The notes under the pieces were generated by a model. The model was not told the DNA's origin, searched no databases, and saw nothing but the letters and a program-made list of their open reading frames with translations. Shown here one piece after another: positions 1 to 8,558 of a stretch of 64,000 nt of DNA. The position numbers were made by a program, and so were the translations under genes. The DNA is from Paludibacteraceae bacterium. Its GTDB lineage: Bacteria; Bacteroidota; Bacteroidia; Bacteroidales; Paludibacteraceae. The stretch is from positions 1-64,000 of the forward strand of contig JAKSKV010000006.1 of NCBI GenBank assembly GCA_024401555.1. Direction: 5' to 3'. Within the stretch, counting starts at the first letter, position 1; every line of letters begins with the position of its first letter.

Positions 1-143
1 AAATCATCACATTTTATAAAATTTTACTTTGAAAATTCATAAGAATAGATATAAAATTTTATCGTATCAATGTGGTTATTGGCAACGAGTTAGGGGCGAA
101 GAGTTAACAAATCTGAATATTATGGCTTGATGCGGCAATGGTA

Positions 144-174
144 TTGCTATTTCAAAGGAATAACATTATATTTG
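144..174 (+). promoter_or_regulatory. Bacteroidota-type promoter for the PHP gene
   Basis: A TTG at 144-146 lies 20 nt upstream of TATATTTG (167-174), matching the Bacteroidota -33/-7 consensus TTG-N20-TAnnTTTG. Transcription would begin near 181. This places the ATG at 192 just inside the transcript and argues against an in-frame ATG at 138, which would lie upstream of the promoter. Confidence 0.7.
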
Positions 175-191
175 TCTTAAAAGTGAAATCC

Positions 192-902
192 ATGAAAATA
201 GCGTTAGATGTACATACCCATACCATCGTGAGTGGACATGCGTACAGCACCATGCAGGAGATGGCGAAGGCGGCTTCCGAAAAGGGTCTGCAAGTGCTTG
301 GTATGGCCGAACATGGTCCTACCATCAAGGGTGCGTGCGATGACGCCTATTTCAACAATTTGAGTGTCATTCCAGAGGAGATCTACGGTGTGAAAATTCT
401 ACCAGGAGCGGAGATCAATATCCTCGACACATCGGGCAAGTTGGATTTGCCTGAAAAGACTATCCGAAAATTAAAAATAAGAATTGCGGGTATCCACCAC
501 TCTTGCTATCATCCGGGTACCAGGGAAGAGAATACCGATGCGGTGATCAAGGTGATGCGCAATCCCATGATCGACATCATCAGCCACCCGGCGGACGGAA
601 CGGCGCAGTTGGATTTTGAACGTCTGGTTCAGACGGCGAAGGAGACACGTGCTTTGTTGGAGATCAACAATAGTTCGTTGAGTCCAAGCCGAGGCAAAGA
701 GCATGCGTGGGATTGTCACCGGGAGATGATTCGTCTGTGCAAGAAATATGAACTGATGGTGATAATGGGAAGCGACGCGCACATCTCTTTCGATGTGGCG
801 CGCTATGATCATGTCTTCCGATTGATTCAGGAGGAGGAGTTCCCGGAGTCGCTCATCATCAACGACAAACCAGACCTGTTTTGGAAACGCCTTGAAAGGT
901 AG
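192..902 (+). CDS. PHP-domain phosphoesterase, YcdX-like
   Basis: The protein (236 aa from ATG 192) matches the PHP-domain YcdX family, trinuclear-metal phosphoesterases of about 245 aa. Visible metal-site motifs in order are HTHT with a following GHAYS (residues 8-19), AEHGP (about 40), HHS..HPG (mid), SHPAD, LEINNSS and GSDAH near the C terminus; all are diagnostic of the family. No signal peptide, so cytoplasmic. The true substrate is not known for this subfamily; YcdX itself is linked to swarming in E. coli. It is monocistronic, with its own promoter and a convergent neighbour. Confidence 0.88.
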   Translation: MKIALDVHTHTIVSGHAYSTMQEMAKAASEKGLQVLGMAEHGPTIKGACDDAYFNNLSVIPEEIYGVKILPGAEINILDTSGKLDLPEKTIRKLKIRIAGIHHSCYHPGTREENTDAVIKVMRNPMIDIISHPADGTAQLDFERLVQTAKETRALLEINNSSLSPSRGKEHAWDCHREMIRLCKKYELMVIMGSDAHISFDVARYDHVFRLIQEEEFPESLIINDKPDLFWKRLER

Positions 903-994
903 AAGGGGCGTATTGAAACTAACGGGATGATTTACACCTACGCCTTTAGGCGTTAAATGTGGGTAGAAAATCATGATTCCCGCCTAATTACCTT

Positions 995-2107
995 TTAATT
1001 CATGTAGTGCCGCATCCAGATGTATGGAAGGTCACCCTCGCAGGCTGACCGATAGTCGGCTTCGTTGCAGGCATATATCTTATCCCCTGATTGGGTTGGA
1101 ATTTTGATCCACCATCTTCCATTGCTTCTGTTGACAAAAAAGTGGATATTCTCCTCTTGTTCGGCAGGAAAGATAGCGACCCTCTCTTGGTATCTCTTGA
1201 TGTCCTTGACAGGATAATCTCCGTAACGGTTGTCCACGCCCTCGATAAAATGCCAGATGATCTGCGCCGCAAGGGATGCGGTCTGGTCACTGTTGTCGAA
1301 GGTGGGATTGGCTTCGAAAAGGCCGAAGGCGGATATGCTGTCGCTTAAACCCGCATAATGGGCGATTTGGCAGATCTCCTCTCCGCTCAATCCGTTGGAT
1401 ATGGCTCTCGCGTAACCGGGAGAGTCGGCGTGTCGGATGGCGGACATATCGATGCTAAGCAGATCGGTGTCTCTCAAAAGAGGCTCTACCGACATGATGT
1501 TTCTGAAAAGCGCTCCGGCGCGGACTAGTAGGCAGCGGTGTCCCTCCAACTTATCGATATAGGGTTGCGGACAGAAATAACCTTGGTAGCCCAATAGCTT
1601 GAACTCTTCTGTCTGTTTGTCGTCGATGATTCTCTTTGCGAAGGTATTCCCCTCGAAGACATCGGTGGTGCTGTATGGGTAGTCCAATTTGCAATCGACC
1701 ATTGTGGTGCGGATATGTTGGATCTTCTCTTTCATCCCCTCGAAGATAGGGTAGGTGAGTTCGTGGCTGCCGCCGATGACGATCGGAATGATCTTCTGGT
1801 CAAGAAGATCTCCTACGACGCATTTCAATGCAGAGTAGGTGTCGGAGAGGCTTTTCCCTAATTTGAGATTGCCTAAATCGGCGATCTTTGTCTGCTTGAA
1901 ACCACCGCGAAGCGCATAGAGTTGCTGGCGGATGGCGTCTGGGGCCGATTCGCTACCTGGGTTGCCTGCGTTCATTTCGCTCTTTACGCCAATGAGGGCG
2001 ATGTTGTAGCCCTCTTCCACCAATTGATTACCCAAGGAATATTGGGCTGGAAAAAAACTGTAGGCGAGTGGCGCCCCGATGTATTTGTCGAAATATAGAT
2101 TTACCAT
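995..2107 (-). CDS. Arginase/formiminoglutamase-family protein with incomplete metal site
   Basis: A 370-aa protein of the ureohydrolase fold. The GGSHE segment corresponds to the GG(D/H)HS metal motif, but the usual DAHxD motif reads DCKLD and the usual SxDxDxxDP motif reads SIDMSAIRHADSPG. Several Mn ligands of true arginases are therefore replaced. I chose ATG at 2107 because a perfect -7 element (2128-2135) lies just upstream; an extended reading to 2215 would start upstream of this promoter. Family members of this Bacteroidota type are usually labelled formimidoylglutamase-like, but catalysis is doubtful here. Convergent with the PHP gene. Confidence 0.75.
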   Translation of the reverse strand: MVNLYFDKYIGAPLAYSFFPAQYSLGNQLVEEGYNIALIGVKSEMNAGNPGSESAPDAIRQQLYALRGGFKQTKIADLGNLKLGKSLSDTYSALKCVVGDLLDQKIIPIVIGGSHELTYPIFEGMKEKIQHIRTTMVDCKLDYPYSTTDVFEGNTFAKRIIDDKQTEEFKLLGYQGYFCPQPYIDKLEGHRCLLVRAGALFRNIMSVEPLLRDTDLLSIDMSAIRHADSPGYARAISNGLSGEEICQIAHYAGLSDSISAFGLFEANPTFDNSDQTASLAAQIIWHFIEGVDNRYGDYPVKDIKRYQERVAIFPAEQEENIHFFVNRSNGRWWIKIPTQSGDKIYACNEADYRSACEGDLPYIWMRHYMN

Positions 2108-2127
2108 CTTCGTGATTTTACGTGATA

Positions 2128-2159
2128 CAAATTTAGGCAAACAAAACAGATTATCCCAA
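2128..2159 (-). promoter_or_regulatory. Promoter for the arginase-like gene
   Basis: Read on the minus strand, TTG (2157-2159) is followed after 21 nt by TAAATTTG (2128-2135), a perfect TAnnTTTG -7 box. Start of transcription would be near 2120, giving a leader of about 13 nt before the ATG at 2107. Confidence 0.7.
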
Positions 2160-2247
2160 GTGGCGGGAAGATTTTGAGATTTGTTCGTATCTTTGTGGAA
2201 TATAAAAGTCATCAAATGAAGCGCTTATCAAATGAAATAATTGCCCA

Positions 2248-2694
2248 ATGAAACAATTATATTTTATCCTAACGCTATTTGTCTTATCAGTGATCTCCTT
2301 CTCTTGTAGAGATGACGAGTCGTTGATCCCCAATAGCGAGGTCTATGTGAAGACCTATACGCATGAGTACACTGAATTGATGGTGTCGAACCACGCCATT
2401 ACCTACACCTATTCGCAAATCTATCCCTCCAACTATAAATTGGGTTATGGCGGCATCGCTATCTTCCGGGATTTGGATGGGAAGTTGGGTTGTTGCGATT
2501 TGGCCTGTCCATACGATCGGTCGAGGACCAATCCCATGGTAGTCTCCATGCCTTTCGCCGTCTGTCCGATGTGTAAGTCTAAATTCGACCTCTCCTATGG
2601 CATCGGTAACCGTGTGGAGGGGCCTGCGATGTCGGGGCTCAGGATGTATCGAAACATTCGTGATAATGGTGATTATATTGTTGTAGCGGAGTGA
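2248..2694 (+). CDS. Rieske-like lipoprotein with cysteine-only ligand motifs
   Basis: 148 aa with a lipoprotein signal (hydrophobic stretch ending SFSC, Cys20). The C-terminal half has the shape of a Rieske-type domain: a CCDLACPYD segment followed by CPMCKSKFDLSYG and an EGPA turn. Canonical Rieske proteins use CxH...CxxH to hold a 2Fe-2S cluster; here the positions expected to be His are occupied by Cys or other residues, giving a C..C....CxxC pattern. It could hold a different Fe-S cluster or zinc, or be structural. Likely tethered in the periplasm or outer membrane. The stop overlaps the next start (TGATG), so the two are translationally coupled. Confidence 0.7.
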   Translation: MKQLYFILTLFVLSVISFSCRDDESLIPNSEVYVKTYTHEYTELMVSNHAITYTYSQIYPSNYKLGYGGIAIFRDLDGKLGCCDLACPYDRSRTNPMVVSMPFAVCPMCKSKFDLSYGIGNRVEGPAMSGLRMYRNIRDNGDYIVVAE

Positions 2695-3572
2695 TGAAAG
2701 GGTTGTGTAGAGGCGTGTGGCATCTGTTGGCCATCCTGACGGTGACCTTTTGGGGAACGAGTTTTGTTTCCACGAAGGTGCTGTTGTCCTACGGCTTCTC
2801 CGTGATTTTCATCTTTTTTGTCCGTTTTGTGACCACTTATTTGTTGCTGTTGTTGTGTAGTCACCAACGAATGAGGGCGGAAAGTTGGCGGGATGAGTTG
2901 AGGCTCTTGGTTGGTGGAATGGCGGGTGGAACCCTCTATTTCTGGCTGGAAAATACGGCGCTTACTATCTCTCCCTCCTCTAATGTCTCCCTGATTGTCT
3001 GCACCAATCCTTTGATGATTCTTGTTGTGGTCAGCCTTTTATACAGGAAGGAGCGTTTGGGTGTACGCCAAGTCATAGGGTCTCTGATCACTTTTATCGG
3101 CATGGTGCTGGTAGTTTTGAATGGTCAGTTGTTAGGGCTCTCTCCTGTGGGGGATCTGATGGCTTTGGGCGCTGCTGTGGTCTGGACGGTCTATTCTGTG
3201 ATTATCAGGGATTTATACGACCATTATTCCACGCTGTTCATCACCCGGAAAGTCTTTTTCTACAGTTGTCTGACTACTATACCGATTCTTCTGTACGACG
3301 GCTCCGCTGTGCCTTGGGAGAATTTTTCGGAACCTGCGGTGATTCTCAACTTTCTGTTGTTGACGATGTTCTCCTCTTTGTTCGGTTATTTGGTCTGGAA
3401 TAAGGTATTGAAACAGTTGGGAACTGTTTTGGCCTCGAATTATATTTATGTTGTCCCTTTGGTCACGATGATTACCGCTGTGATTGTGTTGGATGAGCGG
3501 ATAACTGGAGTCGCCATAGCGGGTGCGGCGGCCATTGTGGTGGGTATGGTGATGGCGGAGTACAAGGCGTGA
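2694..3572 (+). CDS. EamA-family drug/metabolite transporter
   Basis: 292 aa from the ATG at 2694, with about ten hydrophobic segments arranged as two EamA repeats, typical of the DMT superfamily of inner-membrane exporters. The first helix region carries TFWGTSFVSTKV, and the second half has ALGAAVVWTVYSVIIRDLY, the usual start of repeat two. Substrate cannot be told from sequence. An in-frame GTG one codon earlier is possible; ATG is preferred because it forms a TGATG overlap with the upstream stop. Confidence 0.88.
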   Translation: MKGLCRGVWHLLAILTVTFWGTSFVSTKVLLSYGFSVIFIFFVRFVTTYLLLLLCSHQRMRAESWRDELRLLVGGMAGGTLYFWLENTALTISPSSNVSLIVCTNPLMILVVVSLLYRKERLGVRQVIGSLITFIGMVLVVLNGQLLGLSPVGDLMALGAAVVWTVYSVIIRDLYDHYSTLFITRKVFFYSCLTTIPILLYDGSAVPWENFSEPAVILNFLLLTMFSSLFGYLVWNKVLKQLGTVLASNYIYVVPLVTMITAVIVLDERITGVAIAGAAAIVVGMVMAEYKA

Positions 3573-3643
3573 GCCTGATGCTCGACGATGTTCTAGGTTT
3601 GAGGTAATCTATTTTATGTATCTCTTTTCATAAAGCAAAAAAA

Positions 3644-3665
3644 AGGGTTGTCCTAAGACAACCCT
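3644..3665 (-). terminator. Intrinsic terminator of the nine-gene minus operon
   Basis: A 9-bp stem (AGGGTTGTC / GACAACCCT) with a CTAA loop, followed on the minus strand by a run of T (the A8 tract at 3636-3644 on plus). It sits about 30 nt beyond the SRPBCC stop and closes the operon; it may also slow transcription coming from the EamA gene. Confidence 0.85.
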
Positions 3666-3691
3666 CTCATCCGTAATTTTCTATTCTTATT

Positions 3692-4117
3692 TTACATCTC
3701 TCCGTAAGGCAATGCAGCCAACATCTCAGCGGCCTTGTCCAAGCCTTGCTTCAATGGTTTCTCCACCATCATTTTGATCATCATATTGAGTTCTGCCTTG
3801 ATGGTCACCTTTATTCTGGTGTCATTCTCCCCAACGGATTTCAATTGGATCCATACATTGAACGGAATCGGTGATTGGTCGGAACCGAATTTTATGGTCT
3901 TGTTAGGCTCACGCTCAACGATTCGGATTGTCACAGGACCAAGGGGTGCATTGGCGATCTCGAATGTGCATGAGTCTCTGTCGAAACTCATGTTTTTCAC
4001 CTTGTCTTGGGGAATTCTATCCTTGATGCGCTCCAAGTTGGAGAGGTCGGAAAGAATGCAGAAAATCTTTTCGTCGCTATAAATCGACTTGGTGATGTTG
4101 CTCTCGATTGTCGTCAT
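3692..4117 (-). CDS. SRPBCC (START-like) domain protein
   Basis: 141 aa from ATG 4117, 23 nt after pyrE. The pattern of a short helix, an antiparallel sheet and a long C-terminal helix (ending MMVEKPLKQGLDKAAEMLAALPYGEM-type amphipathic helix) fits the SRPBCC helix-grip fold, which binds hydrophobic ligands. The starting segment ESNITKSIYSDEKIFCILSD is typical of polyketide-cyclase/dehydrase-like members. Next to pyrE in an operon; function unknown. An in-frame start 12 codons upstream would fall across the pyrE stop and looks less likely. Confidence 0.75.
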   Translation of the reverse strand: MTTIESNITKSIYSDEKIFCILSDLSNLERIKDRIPQDKVKNMSFDRDSCTFEIANAPLGPVTIRIVEREPNKTIKFGSDQSPIPFNVWIQLKSVGENDTRIKVTIKAELNMMIKMMVEKPLKQGLDKAAEMLAALPYGEM

Positions 4118-4140
4118 ACTCTCTTGTATTATTTGCTGTA

Positions 4141-4773
4141 TTATTTGCCCCAAGTCTCTGGGCTCTTACGCCACTCCTTCAATGTAGCCAACTCGCTCTC
4201 TCCGATGACCTTCTTCTCCAAAAGGTGTTGAAGAACTGCCTCGTAGTTGGAAAGGGTAGTCAACTCCACCTTTGCGGCAGCGAATTGATCAGCAGCCAAA
4301 GGGAATCCGTAGGTGAAGATGGCTACCATACCCATCACCTCAGCGCCAGCCTCACGAAGTGCGTTGACCGCCTTCAAGCTACTACCGCCGGTAGAGATCA
4401 AATCCTCTACCACCACTACCTTTTGTCCTGCCTTCAACTCGCCCTCGATCAAGTTACCCATACCGTGGTCCTTCGCTGCTGAACGTACATAGACGAATGG
4501 TTTGCCAAGCAAATCCGCTACAAGCGCGCCTTGAGCGATCGCTCCTGTCGCAACACCTGCCACAACGTCTGCGTCGTTGTACTTCTCACGGATAATATTT
4601 GCTAATTCCTCCTTGATGAGGGTACGAATCTCTGGATAAGCCAATGTCTTGCGGTTGTCGCAATAGATTGGAGATTTCCATCCTGATGCCCAAGTGAATG
4701 GGTTCGATGGTTGAAGCTTTACGGCTTGGATGCTGAGTAATTTTTCAGCTACTTGATTTTGAACATTGCTCAT
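4141..4773 (-). CDS. pyrE: Orotate phosphoribosyltransferase
   Basis: 210 aa, full length. Transfers phosphoribose from PRPP to orotate to make OMP in pyrimidine synthesis. The PRPP-binding signature VVVVEDLISTGGSSLKAV is intact (about residues 120-137) and the N-terminal FTWASGWKSPIYCDNR segment is the orotate-binding loop. Lies between a PfkB kinase and the SRPBCC gene in a tight minus-strand run. Confidence 0.96.
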   Translation of the reverse strand: MSNVQNQVAEKLLSIQAVKLQPSNPFTWASGWKSPIYCDNRKTLAYPEIRTLIKEELANIIREKYNDADVVAGVATGAIAQGALVADLLGKPFVYVRSAAKDHGMGNLIEGELKAGQKVVVVEDLISTGGSSLKAVNALREAGAEVMGMVAIFTYGFPLAADQFAAAKVELTTLSNYEAVLQHLLEKKVIGESELATLKEWRKSPETWGK

Positions 4774-4798
4774 AATCGTATCTATTAATTTATTGTTT

Positions 4799-5734
4799 TT
4801 ATTTCTTCAAATATTCTTGCGCGAATTCTGGTGAGATGTAGTTATCCACAGTGGTGCAAACGAATGAGGAGAAGTCGATCGCGCAGCGGGCGATGCTATT
4901 CCATTTCTCCTCGGAGACACCCTCTTTGAGTTCATCCAAAGTGACATTCTCTTTGATCAAACCATAAATTACACCCGCATTGAAATTGTCGCCCGCGCCT
5001 ACGGTGCTGACTGGGGTGATGACATTGCCTTGGTATTGCTTGCTGAACTTGTTGCCGAATATATGAGCTCCCTTCGCGCCTTCAGTGTAGATGAAGTTCT
5101 TGGAGTAGAAGCTGATGTGGTCGTGGTAAATCTGCTCGGCGCCCTCCTCGCCATAGATGTTCAAGAAGTCCTCGTCAGAGCCCTTGATGATATCCGCATA
5201 CTCGAAGTTGTCCAAGATGGTAGGCATCAGGTGTCGCACATCGTTGATGTGTGATTTGCGGAAGTTCACATCGTAGTAGATGATCGCCTTCTTCTCTTGC
5301 GCGTAATCCAAAAGATCGACCAACTTATCGTGGAGCACTGGATTCAGGGCGTAGTAGGAACCGATCACCAAGATGTCGTCCGCCTTGATCTCTGGCATGA
5401 TATAGTCCAAACGGTCGGATGGATAATCTTTGTAGAAGAGATAATCCGCATTTTGTTTCTCATCCAAAAAGGCTAATGCCAAAGGGGTCTTTCCTTTGTC
5501 GAAAGAGTAGATGTAATCTGTCTTCACATGGTTGGCGTCCAAGAAATCCTTGATGATCGTGCCAATCTTGTCATTTCCGATTTCGCTGATGAAGGCGGGC
5601 TCCAAACCCAATCTACCCAAGGAGATCAATGCGTTGTAAACAGATCCACCCGGCTTCGCACCGATGGGTTGGTTATCTTTAAAGAGAATGTCGAAGACAG
5701 TCTCGCCAATGCCTAAAATCCTTCTCATTGTCAT
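4799..5734 (-). CDS. PfkB-family sugar kinase (fructokinase-like)
   Basis: 311 aa of the ribokinase/PfkB superfamily. N-terminal GETVFDILF and GGSVYNALISLGRLG form the sugar-binding region; the C-terminal GAGDNFNAG carries the catalytic Asp and anion hole. Similar proteins phosphorylate fructose or another ketose; substrate is not determined. The ATG at 5734 overlaps the upstream stop (TAATG); a second ATG two codons on (5728) is an alternative. 25 nt before pyrE, so co-transcribed. Confidence 0.88.
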   Translation of the reverse strand: MTMRRILGIGETVFDILFKDNQPIGAKPGGSVYNALISLGRLGLEPAFISEIGNDKIGTIIKDFLDANHVKTDYIYSFDKGKTPLALAFLDEKQNADYLFYKDYPSDRLDYIMPEIKADDILVIGSYYALNPVLHDKLVDLLDYAQEKKAIIYYDVNFRKSHINDVRHLMPTILDNFEYADIIKGSDEDFLNIYGEEGAEQIYHDHISFYSKNFIYTEGAKGAHIFGNKFSKQYQGNVITPVSTVGAGDNFNAGVIYGLIKENVTLDELKEGVSEEKWNSIARCAIDFSSFVCTTVDNYISPEFAQEYLKK

Positions 5735-7032
5735 TAGTTTTGATAGTTCAAATCATCTGCTGTCAACTTGTTGAGCACACCCTTCCAGACGATGTTGGAG
5801 GCGCCGCTTTGTGTGTTTCCACCGACAAATATAATCTCACCCTCTTGTGAGAGAACGAAAGTTCCCGGATGGGTGAGGGTAGCGCTCTCTCCGTTCAAGT
5901 CTTTGTGCCAATCGTGGCTCCAAGTGGCTCCACAATCTTGTGAAGAGTAGCATTTCGTTGATCGGGTGCCATCCGCCAATTCGCCGCCGACGATTCCTAA
6001 TAGGTTCTCGTATTGGAACAAAATAGGGTTCTTTAAGGCTGGAATAGTACCGTTAGGTTGTTGGAGCACACGGGCGTGTCCCTTGCTGTCGATTGTCCAT
6101 ACGGTGCCGTTCCCGTTTTGGGTGGCGTAGATATAACCGAGTGAAGTATAACCTGAGGCGGAGGTGAAGGTCACCACATTTTCGGAAGGGAAATCCGAAG
6201 AGAGAGTGGAATTCATCTGGAAATCGCCAGTGGTTCGTTCGTAGAGGGCGTAACCTTCTCCCTCTTGCGCGATGGCCCAAATCTTATTGCCGATAGCGAA
6301 AAGAATCTTGTCCAGTTTTACGCTGGAGGAGAGCTGACTGAATGTGAGTGTGTTGATTTCAGCGGCGTAGATCTCGCCTGTCGTGCTTTGTACGAAAATG
6401 GAGTCGCCCACCAAGGCGGAAGAGAACCAGTTGGCGTTTTCGACTGAGATGGTTCGGTCGCTCCACTGCTTTCCGTCGATGGAGGTGGCAAGATGGCTCA
6501 CTCCTGTTTCATCCGAGTAGAACCAATACTTTTGTTTGCCTTTGCTGTACGACTGTTGGGTAGCAACCTTCTCCTTGAGGTCGATGGTGCCGAATGGGTG
6601 CCATGTGATGGCGGAGATGTCGTAGTTGTGGGTACGAAGGGCGATGGTATATTTCTTTTGGTTTTTACCATCTTGTGATGTGCTGATGATTTCGACTGGT
6701 TCGGTCAAGTTCAATTGCGAACCGTTTTTGAACGCAACCCATTCGTTCCCTATTTTCACTTGTACGGTAGGTTGTGAAGTATAGCCGTAGAAGTAGGTGA
6801 AGATATTGCTTACATTTGTTCCGACATTCAATGAGTCGTAGTTGAAGATCAGTTGGTCCAAATCATTCACCACGAAGTCAACTGTGATGTTACTCAACTT
6901 CATGCTGCGAATGCGGGGGTCACTTAAATTCTTATAATCCAATGTTGTATCCTCGTCATCTCCACAGGAAGCGAACAACGCCGTCATAGCGAACAGGGCG
7001 AATATTATCGGTCTGAATACTTTGTGTCTCAT
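5734..7032 (-). CDS. DUF6242-type lipoprotein with beta-propeller-like repeats
   Basis: 432 aa. Signal peptide with lipobox ALFASC (Cys23). The N-terminal 110 residues (SDPRIRSMKLSNITVDFVV...) match what is known as DUF6242 in Bacteroidales, an Ig-like domain. The rest repeats blade-like units ending in W/Y-rich turns (for example WSDRTI, CGATWSHDW), as in BNR/sialidase-type propellers. Likely an outer-membrane surface or periplasmic lipoprotein. Function unknown. Sits inside the operon between YqaA-like and PfkB genes. Confidence 0.75.
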   Translation of the reverse strand: MRHKVFRPIIFALFAMTALFASCGDDEDTTLDYKNLSDPRIRSMKLSNITVDFVVNDLDQLIFNYDSLNVGTNVSNIFTYFYGYTSQPTVQVKIGNEWVAFKNGSQLNLTEPVEIISTSQDGKNQKKYTIALRTHNYDISAITWHPFGTIDLKEKVATQQSYSKGKQKYWFYSDETGVSHLATSIDGKQWSDRTISVENANWFSSALVGDSIFVQSTTGEIYAAEINTLTFSQLSSSVKLDKILFAIGNKIWAIAQEGEGYALYERTTGDFQMNSTLSSDFPSENVVTFTSASGYTSLGYIYATQNGNGTVWTIDSKGHARVLQQPNGTIPALKNPILFQYENLLGIVGGELADGTRSTKCYSSQDCGATWSHDWHKDLNGESATLTHPGTFVLSQEGEIIFVGGNTQSGASNIVWKGVLNKLTADDLNYQN

Positions 7033-7078
7033 ACTAATCTTCTTTTGAATGCAAATTTAAAAAAAATATGCGAAAAAA

Positions 7079-7537
7079 TTATCCTACAATGTAATTGTGA
7101 GCGGTCATCCAGATGAAGTATCTGCAGAATTTTCCCATTATCATGAAGAGACATACCAGCCATGGATTGCTTCTTAGGTAGCCCAAGGTGACCACGATGA
7201 CGCTGCCGATGATGGGAACGAAAGCGAAAAATGCGAAGATGGAGCCCTTGTGGCGGAGTTTTTCGCTCCATAGCATGACCTTCTCTTGTTTGATGTTGAA
7301 GCGTCGTTCCAACAGATCCATTTTGCCCATCCTGCCCAACCAGTAGCAAGTCATGCCTCCTAAGACATTTCCGAGGGTAGCCGCTATCAGACACTGCAAT
7401 GGATTGGCTCCCGCCACCAGCAGTCCGGAAAGGACGGCCTCTGAGCTGAAGGGTATGATGGATCCTGCCAGGAATGCCATCAAGAACATCCCCCAATAAC
7501 CATAATCGACGAGAAAGTTAACGAGCGTCTCTACCAT
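7079..7537 (-). CDS. YqaA/DedA-like membrane protein
   Basis: 152 aa from ATG 7537, two nucleotides after the upstream stop. It has the YqaA layout: an N-terminal re-entrant region (GYWGMFLMAFLAGSIIPFSSEAVL), GNVLGGMTCYWLGRMG, then FFAFVPIIGSVIVVTLGYLRS and a terminal helix. YqaA belongs to the SNARE-associated/DedA (VTT) superfamily, whose members move or scramble lipids in the inner membrane. An in-frame ATG 44 codons upstream lies inside the neighbouring gene and is not used. Confidence 0.85.
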   Translation of the reverse strand: MVETLVNFLVDYGYWGMFLMAFLAGSIIPFSSEAVLSGLLVAGANPLQCLIAATLGNVLGGMTCYWLGRMGKMDLLERRFNIKQEKVMLWSEKLRHKGSIFAFFAFVPIIGSVIVVTLGYLRSNPWLVCLFMIMGKFCRYFIWMTAHNYIVG

Positions 7538-7539
7538 CG

Positions 7540-8550
7540 CTATACGAAATTGGGTTGCACAAAAAATAGGATGGAACTCAGCGCGAATATGATGAGAAGA
7601 ATCTTGGATAGTCTGGACCATTCCAAGGTGAAATATTGTCCGATGATGAAGGAAACGAAGAAGATGCAAGTGGGCAGTATGATGTGCGCCTCACTTAAGT
7701 TCATCAGCATGATGACGATGGTTGTGAAAAAGCAACTGATCAGGAACACGACCTCCTCACGGCTTCGGATGTTTTGGCTGGAACGCGTGTGAAGAAAGTG
7801 TTGGAATGCGAAAATGAAAAGTAGGCAGATGATGCCCATATAGATTATATTGTCCAATCCGTTTGCCGTGATCGGCGTGCCGTCGAAATGGAACCACTCT
7901 CTCCAATAGTTGGTCCACGGTTCTATGTCGCCTATGCCGAGCGTGATCAGGATACAGTAGAAATAGGGAAGTACCCAACCTGTGAGAAACGCGAAGAACA
8001 ATTTGAGGTTCAGCGTGTTGCATCGGTATTGAAGGACGAAGAACGGAATCGCCAAAATGGCGGTATGCATGGCGAATAGGGTGGACAACGAGAGCACTAA
8101 TCCTGCATCGAAAGCCCTAAGGATAAATTTTTCGGGATTACCCTCGACCAGCTTGAAAGTGCTGTTCACGAAGAGTACGGTGCATAGGGTGGTGATCCAG
8201 GCCGTCGAGAAAACGTGTGGTCGCATCAAAAGGGAGACGATGACGATAAACACCAATCCGGGAAGAACCGTTCGGACACTGATGAAACCGAAAGTGTCGT
8301 TCAAACCGGTGATACAGAAGGCTGTGATGATGAGGCATAAAAGCGCGATGACACGCCCCCAAAGGCTATCAAAAGGGAGGTAGCCATTCAATAAATGAGC
8401 GAGTGGGGAGTCTCCCACAATGGTAGCTCCTCCACTCGCTGTAAAGTCTGGTAGGAAAATGTCGTACCACAATACAAGTGTGATAAGGAGGGAGATCAAG
8501 AAGGTTGATACTCCTGGCAGAATATTGTCTTTGTATTGTAGGTATTGCAT
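7540..8550 (-). CDS. DUF6427-type polytopic membrane protein
   Basis: 336 aa with about ten predicted transmembrane helices and few charged loops. It resembles the Bacteroidota DUF6427 family of unknown function, whose architecture recalls O-antigen polymerase or glycosyltransferase-C membrane enzymes. 8 nt downstream of purD and 2 nt upstream of the YqaA-like gene, so in the same transcript. No catalytic motif that I can name. Confidence 0.7.
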   Translation of the reverse strand: MQYLQYKDNILPGVSTFLISLLITLVLWYDIFLPDFTASGGATIVGDSPLAHLLNGYLPFDSLWGRVIALLCLIITAFCITGLNDTFGFISVRTVLPGLVFIVIVSLLMRPHVFSTAWITTLCTVLFVNSTFKLVEGNPEKFILRAFDAGLVLSLSTLFAMHTAILAIPFFVLQYRCNTLNLKLFFAFLTGWVLPYFYCILITLGIGDIEPWTNYWREWFHFDGTPITANGLDNIIYMGIICLLFIFAFQHFLHTRSSQNIRSREEVVFLISCFFTTIVIMLMNLSEAHIILPTCIFFVSFIIGQYFTLEWSRLSKILLIIFALSSILFFVQPNFV

Positions 8551-8558
8551 CTCCTATC

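Noticed and set aside
1-137. Possible small gene or RNA at the left edge
   Set aside because: AT-rich sequence with no frame or structure I can support; probably intergenic tail of a gene beyond the window.
138-191. Upstream start for the PHP protein
   Set aside because: It precedes the predicted promoter and adds 18 residues not seen in the YcdX family.
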